Below are positions 51,643-59,850 of a stretch of DNA of 64,000 nucleotides, in pieces (the stretch's first letter is position 1; every line of letters begins with the position of its first letter). The stretch is from CAVTLG01 sp963735495 (lineage in GTDB: Bacteria; Chloroflexota; Ktedonobacteria; Ktedonobacterales; Ktedonobacteraceae): contig CAVTLG010000014.1 in the NCBI GenBank assembly GCA_963735495.1, forward strand, positions 558,001 through 622,000, in the 5' to 3' direction. The position numbers and the translations under genes were made by a program. The notes beneath the pieces are model-generated. The model searched no databases. It worked only from the letters and a program-made list of their open reading frames with translations, and was not told the origin of the DNA.

Positions 51643-53997
51643 CTAGAGTCCGCGCTCGGCTTTAAAGGTACGCAGACGGCGTGTAAACTGCGGCAACCTG
51701 TAGAGAGGCATATCAAGGTGGAACAGGGAACGTAAGAGAGACTCCGGGATCGCTGGTTGCTCCAGATTGGCGATGTGTTCTACCTGTTCATCGGACAGCA
51801 GTGGTTGTGCGTTGTCATCGTGGTCATTTTTCACGTGGACGCTGTTGAGTGCCAGCAATTGCCCATACAGACGGTGCTGGTTGTCGGTAAGGCGAGCAAG
51901 TAAGGCGTGATAGGATGTGCTAAAATTGCTGCGTTCGGTGGTGAGATAAAGGAGAAGGGTATCGATCTCATCAGGTAGGAGAACCTGGAGTTGATCGGCA
52001 AGGGTATCGCAGAGAGCGGTATCCAGTGCTTTGGCCATCCAATCTGTCTCTGTTGTGTATCCCTGCAAGATACCGGTGATCAGCATGCGTTGCAGTAATG
52101 TAATTGCCTGGGCGGTTCCCAATTGCCGATAGATGCGAATGACTTCAAAGAGATGCCACGCGACCTCGAATGCTGTATGAAACGCAATCTGCTCCTCGTA
52201 CCAGCTAATTGCATAATGTCCGTTTTCAGTGAGTTCAACGCCAATGTCGCCCCAGAAGATAGCGTTATCTGACGCGTCGATAGCATCACTAAGATGGCTG
52301 ATACGATTGAGCGCTTTGAATAAGACCATACTTTGCTCAGCTTCTCTCTGAGCACGCGACGGCGGGAGAAGCTCTATAAACGAGAAGCGGCGTTTGAGGG
52401 CCTCGCTGATCTGGTTGAGATAGCTGCGGTCGAAGCTGTTGAGTGTGCCGATGATGCGGAAATCCTGGGGAATGGGTAGTTCGGCACTGCCTCCTTCAAT
52501 AGAGACGCGCAATACATCGTTACCACCCAGAGCAGTGAGGGCGTCGCCCAGGGCAAGGTCAATGGGCGCACGGTTGAATTCATCGATGACCAGCCATTGC
52601 CCCCGGAAGGGAAGCAATGAGCCACGCTCGATCCCACTTTGTGCAGTGATGGTCGTGCGACGAAGCGTAAGCGTGTCCCACTCCTCTGGTCTACTCCCTT
52701 GAAACGACCAGTTTTTGAGGATGGTGCTGGTCAGATGCCCATACTGCACTTTGTAAGAGACGATGCCATCCTTGCTTTGGGGGGCGATCCCGCTGATGAG
52801 TGTGCGTACGCTCCATTCGTCGGTAGCGGTGACGAGGCGCGTGGTATATGCTGTTTGTGTGGTCAGTTCTGGTTCCTCTGTTTCGCCTGTGGAGGTGGTT
52901 GCTTCTGTGCTCTTCAGTTCGCTCCGCCATAGTATTTCGGGGATGAGTCGTGCTAATTCGGTTTTGCCGGTTCCCGGCGGGCCTGTGAGAATGACGTGCC
53001 CGGCCAGGAGTGCGTGGTAGATACGTCTGATGGTGTCTTTATCTATGAGCATGTGGCGCTGAACTTCCTGGATCAGGCGAGTAAGTAGCGGCTCGGGAAC
53101 TGGTTGGAGTGGTTCCGGAGCGATGAGGGTGGTTGTTTCTGGCTCGCTTTCTGATGATTTTTCGACTGGTCCGGTTAATATATATGTTTCAGAGGTCTCT
53201 TGAACGGTAACTTTCGCGGTGGGAGTTTTCGCTAATATATCGGTATTATCCACTTCTTTAAAAAGTGTCGTGGATGGATCGGTGAGCAATTGGAGACTAG
53301 ATGAGACCCATAAACAAAAGTTTTCTATCCAATAGGCACTCGTTTTTAATGCTGGTTCCTCGCTTTCAATGTGCCGTATGAGTGTCAAACAAGATTGATG
53401 ATCAGAATTGGAGCGTATCTCAATAGCGTTGACTCCCAGCTGTAATAGTGGTGGAATGGGTAATAGCTTTGCCTTAATGAGCTGGTAGAGTCCTTTGCGG
53501 AGGGTGTCATAATAGATAATGGGTTCCCCATCTGGATCAAGCCAGAAGGTGAAGAGCGAGATAATGTATGCACTGTTACGTGCTGCAACCATCATATTAC
53601 TTGATTTTCCCTCTACCCGCAGTCGTTCGCGCTCTGCAAGCAGAAATTGATAAAAAGCTTCAATACGTAATCCCATCGTATTTGCACTGAGTCCATTGAG
53701 CATATCACGCAACGTTGTTTCGGGGGCGGAGCTCGTTTCATTATGGTATTTCCTATATTTGTTCAGCTCCATCAAGAAGCCAGGTCCGGTAGCGCCCCAA
53801 TTTTCGGCTGCATGCAGTGTTCTATCGAGTTCTGTACGGAAGGTTTGCAGGTTTGTCTCATGCTGAATGAAGCGGTGTATGACAGCCTGTAAGCGTGGGA
53901 TGCTCTCGTTGCGCGACTCTACCAGTCGCCGCCTTGTGCTTTGAAATTCCTCGTTTGCGAGGTAAGCCTGCGCTACGTCATGTAATGTGATTGCCAT
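51643..53997 (-). CDS. McrB-like AAA+ NTPase
   Basis: A 784-residue protein; AAGGAGATGTA precedes the ATG. Residues about 1-320 form a long helical region, possibly for target recognition. The AAA+ module has Walker A GPPGTGKTELA near 340, a long insertion with acidic/threonine-rich linker, Walker B WLVIDEFNRAPID near 470, whose NR pair is the McrB/MoxR signature, and sensor 1 in RIIGTLNSFDRS, followed by RRFSFIELLPP. McrB proteins use GTP to form rings that drive the McrC nuclease. Specificity for methylated DNA cannot be deduced. The gap to the DrmB gene (101 bases) is the longest in the operon. Confidence 0.83.
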   Translation of the reverse strand: MAITLHDVAQAYLANEEFQSTRRRLVESRNESIPRLQAVIHRFIQHETNLQTFRTELDRTLHAAENWGATGPGFLMELNKYRKYHNETSSAPETTLRDMLNGLSANTMGLRIEAFYQFLLAERERLRVEGKSSNMMVAARNSAYIISLFTFWLDPDGEPIIYYDTLRKGLYQLIKAKLLPIPPLLQLGVNAIEIRSNSDHQSCLTLIRHIESEEPALKTSAYWIENFCLWVSSSLQLLTDPSTTLFKEVDNTDILAKTPTAKVTVQETSETYILTGPVEKSSESEPETTTLIAPEPLQPVPEPLLTRLIQEVQRHMLIDKDTIRRIYHALLAGHVILTGPPGTGKTELARLIPEILWRSELKSTEATTSTGETEEPELTTQTAYTTRLVTATDEWSVRTLISGIAPQSKDGIVSYKVQYGHLTSTILKNWSFQGSRPEEWDTLTLRRTTITAQSGIERGSLLPFRGQWLVIDEFNRAPIDLALGDALTALGGNDVLRVSIEGGSAELPIPQDFRIIGTLNSFDRSYLNQISEALKRRFSFIELLPPSRAQREAEQSMVLFKALNRISHLSDAIDASDNAIFWGDIGVELTENGHYAISWYEEQIAFHTAFEVAWHLFEVIRIYRQLGTAQAITLLQRMLITGILQGYTTETDWMAKALDTALCDTLADQLQVLLPDEIDTLLLYLTTERSNFSTSYHALLARLTDNQHRLYGQLLALNSVHVKNDHDDNAQPLLSDEQVEHIANLEQPAIPESLLRSLFHLDMPLYRLPQFTRRLRTFKAERGL

Positions 53998-54098
53998 TAC
54001 ATCTCCTTGCTATAGTTTTCGGTAAAGAGATAAGACATTATAGATATATGCGTTAAAGGTATATCGCGGGCGATAAATTGGCTCCTTACAGTTGTGCA

Positions 54099-55946
54099 TC
54101 AAGGCTTATCAGGAAAAAACGCCAGGTCATCGCGTTTGACAGTGGGAACCAGGAGAGAACGATCCAGATATTTGTTGCCGCGTTCGCAGGACGTTTCGGG
54201 GATGAACATGCAGGCGTGACATGCAGCTTCGTGAAGCGTGCGATCTTCGCGGCTATCGTGCTCGGCGCAGAGGGGATCAGAGGCGCAGTGCTTCATTTCG
54301 GCGAGCGCGCCGTCGATGTGCCAGCCGAGTGTCTCGGGTTTGCCCAGGCTGACGAGTCCACCAAGCGTGCCTTCGCTATCAGATGCGGCGGTGTAGAGCA
54401 AAATACCAGCCATCGGTCCATCTGCATGCTCTGGCGATTGAGCATAGATACGCTCGCGAATGCTGGCTCCGGCATAGCCACATTCCAGGGTAAGCTGGCG
54501 CATCAAGGCATGAGCGAAGGTGTGGAGCAGGATGTAGCGAATACCAGGATAATTGGCTTCAGGGTCAGGAATTTGCCGTGTTCTGCGCCATTGCTTGTGC
54601 GCTTCGTAGAAGGTCTCCTGGCGCTGGCTTACGGGTAGACGCTGTAGCCAGCTCTGTATGGCGTCCTCGCGGAATTGGAGGAAGATGCCTTCTCCACGTA
54701 CCTCTGCCGCCGGAACCCAGTGTGGGGCATGGCGGGCCAGTTTCATGATGTGATCAGCAGGCAGCTCCTCCTCTTCGGTGTAATCGCTGAGCGATTCGAT
54801 GCGCGTGAAGCCGGTGAGCGCTCGCACTTCACGCAGGCGCTCGACGAGAACGACCTGCTGGAAGAAGTCACTGTAGCCATCGGGGGCGCTGACCGCCGTC
54901 ACCTCGAAATCATCCGAACTGGGAGCCGTCGTGGGATGGCTCAGCACCTGCCATTCTGGCGCTTTTAAGTCGGCGGGCCTCGTCGCCTCTTCCGTTTTCC
55001 CCGTGTGCTTTTTGTGCTCGACTTTCTGCCAGATCTCTTCATCGCTATAGACAGTGAAATGCTCCAGCAGGCGAATACGCCGAAATGCGGCAATGTCCTG
55101 CACGCTTTCTGCACCTTCCAGGATAGACCATTTTGCTTCGACGAGCTGACCAAGCGTATCAGGGCTGCTGGGCAATGAGAGCAACGAGAAGACCAATGGG
55201 AACCAGGAGTTCGAGGCGGCCAGCAGCATCGTGCGTGCCTGGTATGGGCAGGGCTTCTTTTCAAAGTCGCGCAGGTGGGGACGGCGACCACGACAGGAGG
55301 CATGATAGGCTTGTTCTTCCTCACCGCTAAAGGCGAGTGACATGGCTTTCTGTTTTCCACAGATCTCGCACTTGATGTAGATATCGGATGGTTCGCCAGA
55401 GACGCCGACTTCGTTCATATGTAAGATCGCATTGCAGGGAATATCTCCATGCACAAAATGCACCCATGGGAAGTCGTCGAGATGCCCGGCCTCGCAGGCA
55501 ATCATAAAGCGCGATGGAAGCACCGTTGGTTGGCCGCTACAGTTCTGATGGACATAGCGCGTACGATCCGGCTGATAGGGATTGGGCTTCAGCTCAAAGA
55601 AGCCGGAATCGACCGGAGCGAGTAAACGGCATTTCGGGCAGACCATCCAGCGTGGGAACGTGGCGACCGGCACACCGATGCGTGTGCTGCTATCCAAGGG
55701 ATTGTGCGTCGTTGTTGGTGGTTCGGGCGGCGAGAGCAGCCGTTCTACCTGTGGACCAAGCACTGATTGGACGGCCTGGAGCAAGCGCTCTTCGGTGATC
55801 TCCTGGGAACTGGTCGTGTCCCAGTCGTCCAGACCCATCACGAGCGTTGAGATATGGGGCAGATCGATGATGGCTCCGACTCCATAGTTGAGCAGCAACT
55901 GACTGGGACGAACCTCGCCAACCTGGTGTTTTCGCGTGGCTTTCAT
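54099..55946 (-). CDS. DrmB-like DUF1998 protein
   Basis: A 615-residue protein matching the DISARM component DrmB. The start RPSQLLLNYGVGAIIDLP, then GLDDW, is the family N-terminus. Zinc-binding cysteine groups are present at CPKCRLL, at CEICGKQ and in the last 60 residues (CASDPLCAEHD, CHACMFIPETSCERG). The DUF1998 core is YILLHTFAHALMRQLTLECG and GILLYTAASDSEGTLGGLV. DrmB acts with the DrmA helicase in binding invading DNA in known DISARM systems. The ATG overlaps the DrmA stop (ATGA), as in typical drmA-drmB pairs; AGAGGAGG precedes it. Confidence 0.87.
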   Translation of the reverse strand: MKATRKHQVGEVRPSQLLLNYGVGAIIDLPHISTLVMGLDDWDTTSSQEITEERLLQAVQSVLGPQVERLLSPPEPPTTTHNPLDSSTRIGVPVATFPRWMVCPKCRLLAPVDSGFFELKPNPYQPDRTRYVHQNCSGQPTVLPSRFMIACEAGHLDDFPWVHFVHGDIPCNAILHMNEVGVSGEPSDIYIKCEICGKQKAMSLAFSGEEEQAYHASCRGRRPHLRDFEKKPCPYQARTMLLAASNSWFPLVFSLLSLPSSPDTLGQLVEAKWSILEGAESVQDIAAFRRIRLLEHFTVYSDEEIWQKVEHKKHTGKTEEATRPADLKAPEWQVLSHPTTAPSSDDFEVTAVSAPDGYSDFFQQVVLVERLREVRALTGFTRIESLSDYTEEEELPADHIMKLARHAPHWVPAAEVRGEGIFLQFREDAIQSWLQRLPVSQRQETFYEAHKQWRRTRQIPDPEANYPGIRYILLHTFAHALMRQLTLECGYAGASIRERIYAQSPEHADGPMAGILLYTAASDSEGTLGGLVSLGKPETLGWHIDGALAEMKHCASDPLCAEHDSREDRTLHEAACHACMFIPETSCERGNKYLDRSLLVPTVKRDDLAFFPDKP

Positions 55947-58900
55947 AATCCTGCCTCCTCTGCTGTTTCTGTTTGTACTGTCGCTGCGAGATCATTATCG
56001 CCCAGGCTGCGTTCGTCGAGGACAAGGTAGACGGTTGGCTCAACATCGCGCAACGAGTTCAGGCAGGTGAATGGCTGCCAGTTGCCACGTTCTGGCTCCT
56101 GGAGCAGTCCAAGTGTGCGGCCATCGTTCAGTTGTTTGTAACCCAGTTTGGGTGTCGTGCTGGCTTTCATGAGCCAGTAGTCACGCAGCTTTGCCAGGTC
56201 AGCTCGTATCCGTTCTTCAGCCTCATAATTATCGGTCACTTCGCTTGCGCGGCGACCAATGTCCTCAATGGCGGCAGCGAAGGAGTTGTCGGCGGAGGGG
56301 ACAGCCGCCTCACCGGCCTGTGCGTTGGGACTCAACTCGGTCCCAGTCAGACGTACGTAGCTGGTGAGCAGCGCTGCCAGTCCTCGATCCAGGGCACGCG
56401 GCGCGAAGGGCGTCACGGAGAGCGCCTCGACCTGTTGATAGAAGGTGGCGTGGTAGTGCTCGAATTGCTCATAATGCGAGAGATCACGTGGGCGCGACCA
56501 GTTGTAGACGACGCAGACGAGGCCGGGATGCGCACGCCCAACCCGGCTGGTGGCCTGGATATATTCGGCAGTGGTTTTGGGTTGTCCCGTGACGACCATC
56601 AGGCCCAGACGTTTGACATCGACACCCACGGAGATCATATTCGTGGCTAGCAGGACATCGAGCGGACGTGGTTTTTCTGTGGCAAAGGTCTGCTCAAGCT
56701 TACTCAAAACTTCAGGAATGGCGCTGGAGCTTTTGCGCGAGGTAAGTTCCTCGACGACGGGTTTGCGCCTTTTCGCCAGACCACGCCGATCCATTTTCCA
56801 GAGGCGCGAACTGACATCGTCATCGATCAGGCGGCGCATTCCTCCCAGCTCGCTCATCGAGTTGAAGTAGCCCACCAGCGTCATCCAGGGATCGGCTGCC
56901 GCGCCATATTTGTCGTAGAGCACCTGGGTCGCGGAGAGATAGGCCACATAGATGCGAATGAGCGCGGCTTTGAGGCGACGACCATTGGCACAGATGCCGA
57001 GATAGCGCCTGCCCGGCGTTTGCTCACTCGGCTGACGCTGTCGCGAGAAGAAGTTGTCCTCGACATCGAGTCCCTGTGGAGGGAAGACGCTGACGTCGCG
57101 CAGGAAAAGCGCCTTGATCTGATGTTCAGCCCGTCGAATGGTCGCGGTGGCAGCGATGACTTTGGGGCGCACCTGTTTGCCTTTGACCTCCCAGGTCGCC
57201 AGATGATCAATCGCCGTTTCGTAGAGTCCAACCAATGAGCCAAGGGGGCCTGAGATGAGATGGAGCTCGTCCTGGATGATCAGATCTGGTGGGCGCAGGG
57301 GAGCGTGCTCTATGGAATGCGCCGCCTCCAGGTTGCCTTGTTTTTTGTGGGTATCGCTATCTTCCAGATCAGCGGATCGGAAGCCGTGACGACTGCAATA
57401 TTTATCGACCTGTCCGAAGAGCATCTGTGTCTCACCCTTCCAGGGCAGTTGCGCGAATTTATCGACGGTGGCGATCAGTAAGGAGGGAAGCAGGCGATAA
57501 ATCTCTTCGTCAACGACGACGACGGGAAGCCCTTCGCGGTAGGACTGTCTTTTGCTGAAGGGACATTGTCCGTAGGCATCGCTGCAATAGATGAAGGTGC
57601 GCCCCTTGCCGCGTCCATACGTTTCGACTTCGATGTTTTTGCCCCCTTCGATGGCCGAGCCGCACCAGGGGCAGTTCGTCAACTGGCGCGGACTGCCGAT
57701 GCCGCCGAAGAGACTGCCACGTACACCATGTTCCTGTCGATTGGCTTCCGCGCTGTCGTCGGTGGTATTGGGGGTTGAGCGCTGTCCGACCCAGAGGCCC
57801 AGGCGAAAAGGGGTCTGTCCCCACGTTGTGCTCTCTTTGCGCCGGATCACTTCGCAGGCACAGATAAGCGACGATGCACGCTGGAACTGCTGGAGCGTGA
57901 GCAGGCGCAGGGTATAGCGCATGATCACGGCGACACCATCCAGACCCGAACGTCCCGCTACCGTCCCTTGCAGGCGGCGGATGGCGAGTGTATAGGCGGT
58001 GAGGCCAAGGTAGGCTTCGGTCTTGCCGCCGCCCGTGGGGAACCAGAGCAGATCGGCGAGGGCGCTGGCATCCGTGCTCCGTTCGGGATGCTGTAGATCC
58101 GTCAGTGCGGGCAGGTTGAGCAGGATAAAGGCGAGCTGGAAGGGACGCCAGCTGCGGTTGCGTGGCTGATCCAGTTCTTCCAGCGTGATGGCGTTATTTC
58201 TCCGCTGCTCTTCTGCATAGATGGTGTGCAAACGTTGCTGCCACATGGCCCGATTCATAAAGGCGAAGGCACGACGGGCCTCGTCGCTGTTCGCCAGCAT
58301 GGTGATACCGCTACGAATGCGCTCCAGCGTCCGACGACATTGGACGAGAGCCTTGCTCGCCACAATCCTATATTCTGCCAGATCGGAGGTGGGAGGCGTG
58401 CTCGCATCTGGCAGGCATTGTGCTTGCTCGTCGATCCAGCCATCATAGGCGATGATGAGCGGTCGCAACGCTGCCACGAGATCCGTTGCTGTGCTTTCGG
58501 CAAGCAGTTTCATGTCCAGTATCAGCCCGTCCATGCTGGGAAGTTCAATGCTGGTGGGTGCTTCGGTCAGTGGCACGTCGTAGGTGGGAGCAACGCGTGT
58601 CGAGAGCCGGACGGCACTGGTGGGATCGTCGGGTAGCGTTTCGGCGTGGACACTGACGCCATGGCCCATCGCGAAGCTGACGTGATGACGATAGAGCATC
58701 GCCATGGCCTTTTCTTCGTCGGTCATGCGATGCAGGCGCTCGGAGGGACGCTGTTGGAAGATCGGTGCGCCGCCAGGAGCTTCAACGATCAGTGCGGGCT
58801 GGAAGAGCCATGCCTCATCGCGCAGACGCTTCGGCTCTTTCTGCCCGTTGACCAGGAAGAGCGAGACCATCCAGGTCTCGCCAGAGCGGCGGACGAGGCC

Positions 58901-59836
58901 ACGTACGAAGACATCGGGTTGCTCGTCTTCTGCGGGTTGCCAGAACGGGATGGGTCCTTCTTTGAGCTGGATGAGATGACCATCACCGCCGCGTACTGTG
59001 CGTTTCCAGATCTGTTTTGGTCTGCCATGGACTGTTTTGATGCTTGCGCTCTCTGTGCGACGATACTGGCCCCAGTGGGCACTGACGAGCAGCTCTGTCG
59101 TCTGCGCATCGACGCTGAAACTCAGGCCGAGCGAAGCGGGATTGAAGCTGGCCTTCTGCGCCGTATCCTCGTCTTCGGCTCCCTCGTCTGGTCCGCCAGT
59201 TTCGGCATCTGCCAACGGATCATGTTCTTCGGGCACGGTCTGCGTCTTACCGGGTGCCAGCATGCCGACCAGATAGCGATCACGCACACGATCCTCATCC
59301 ACCTCTTCATCCTCGCCACCCGCAGGCCCCAGCAGGTCACGCAGAACCATCGCTTCTAGCTCTTCGCGCATGCCTGCTGGTGAGGGTGCTGCGAGGAGTG
59401 GATGTGCTGGCTGGCTCTGGGATGCATCGACTGCTTGAGGGACGTCAGGCACAGACTCGGGCTTGTCCTCAACACGCTCCTCGAATACTGTGGGAGGGTG
59501 GGTGTCGTGTGTGTTTTCTGGCAACCACAGAGCCGGGGCAATCTGTTCATGCTTGCTGTGAGTATCATTGCGCGCGGCTTCACGCTTTGCTCGTGCCTCG
59601 ACGGACGCAAATGCGGCCTGGATCTCTGGCATGAGGCGTTCGGGGACGGTATCGCCTCCGATATCATCAATCGCATCGGCCTGATTCATGCCAGCAAAGA
59701 GACGCTCCAGGAATGCTGGAGATATTCCTGGCTCAACGTCGCTCCAATCCAGACGCAGTTCACCAGCCAGTAAGCGTCGATGAAGCTCGTCCAGGTCGAT
59801 TTCGTCCAGACGACGCGGTAGGCGCATGGTTTGCAT
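55943..59836 (-). CDS. DrmA-like SF2 helicase
   Basis: A 1297-residue helicase matching DISARM DrmA. The N-terminal 500 residues are family-specific. Motif I is LLWFPTGGGKTEAYLG near residue 600, motif II IIQDELHLISGPLG (a DExH variant), motif III AATATIRR, and the C-terminal lobe has ATNMISVGVDVKRLGLMV and QATSRVGRAHPG (motifs V and VI). A CPWCGSA...YCSDAYGQCPF zinc-like group sits between motifs Ia and II. DrmA moves on DNA and, with DrmB, forms the DISARM core. Its ATG lies 14 bases after the stop of the UvrD-type gene, with GGGAGAAG in between. It seems intact. Confidence 0.88.
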   Translation of the reverse strand: MQTMRLPRRLDEIDLDELHRRLLAGELRLDWSDVEPGISPAFLERLFAGMNQADAIDDIGGDTVPERLMPEIQAAFASVEARAKREAARNDTHSKHEQIAPALWLPENTHDTHPPTVFEERVEDKPESVPDVPQAVDASQSQPAHPLLAAPSPAGMREELEAMVLRDLLGPAGGEDEEVDEDRVRDRYLVGMLAPGKTQTVPEEHDPLADAETGGPDEGAEDEDTAQKASFNPASLGLSFSVDAQTTELLVSAHWGQYRRTESASIKTVHGRPKQIWKRTVRGGDGHLIQLKEGPIPFWQPAEDEQPDVFVRGLVRRSGETWMVSLFLVNGQKEPKRLRDEAWLFQPALIVEAPGGAPIFQQRPSERLHRMTDEEKAMAMLYRHHVSFAMGHGVSVHAETLPDDPTSAVRLSTRVAPTYDVPLTEAPTSIELPSMDGLILDMKLLAESTATDLVAALRPLIIAYDGWIDEQAQCLPDASTPPTSDLAEYRIVASKALVQCRRTLERIRSGITMLANSDEARRAFAFMNRAMWQQRLHTIYAEEQRRNNAITLEELDQPRNRSWRPFQLAFILLNLPALTDLQHPERSTDASALADLLWFPTGGGKTEAYLGLTAYTLAIRRLQGTVAGRSGLDGVAVIMRYTLRLLTLQQFQRASSLICACEVIRRKESTTWGQTPFRLGLWVGQRSTPNTTDDSAEANRQEHGVRGSLFGGIGSPRQLTNCPWCGSAIEGGKNIEVETYGRGKGRTFIYCSDAYGQCPFSKRQSYREGLPVVVVDEEIYRLLPSLLIATVDKFAQLPWKGETQMLFGQVDKYCSRHGFRSADLEDSDTHKKQGNLEAAHSIEHAPLRPPDLIIQDELHLISGPLGSLVGLYETAIDHLATWEVKGKQVRPKVIAATATIRRAEHQIKALFLRDVSVFPPQGLDVEDNFFSRQRQPSEQTPGRRYLGICANGRRLKAALIRIYVAYLSATQVLYDKYGAAADPWMTLVGYFNSMSELGGMRRLIDDDVSSRLWKMDRRGLAKRRKPVVEELTSRKSSSAIPEVLSKLEQTFATEKPRPLDVLLATNMISVGVDVKRLGLMVVTGQPKTTAEYIQATSRVGRAHPGLVCVVYNWSRPRDLSHYEQFEHYHATFYQQVEALSVTPFAPRALDRGLAALLTSYVRLTGTELSPNAQAGEAAVPSADNSFAAAIEDIGRRASEVTDNYEAEERIRADLAKLRDYWLMKASTTPKLGYKQLNDGRTLGLLQEPERGNWQPFTCLNSLRDVEPTVYLVLDERSLGDNDLAATVQTETAEEAGL

Positions 59837-59850
59837 AATTATACTTCTCC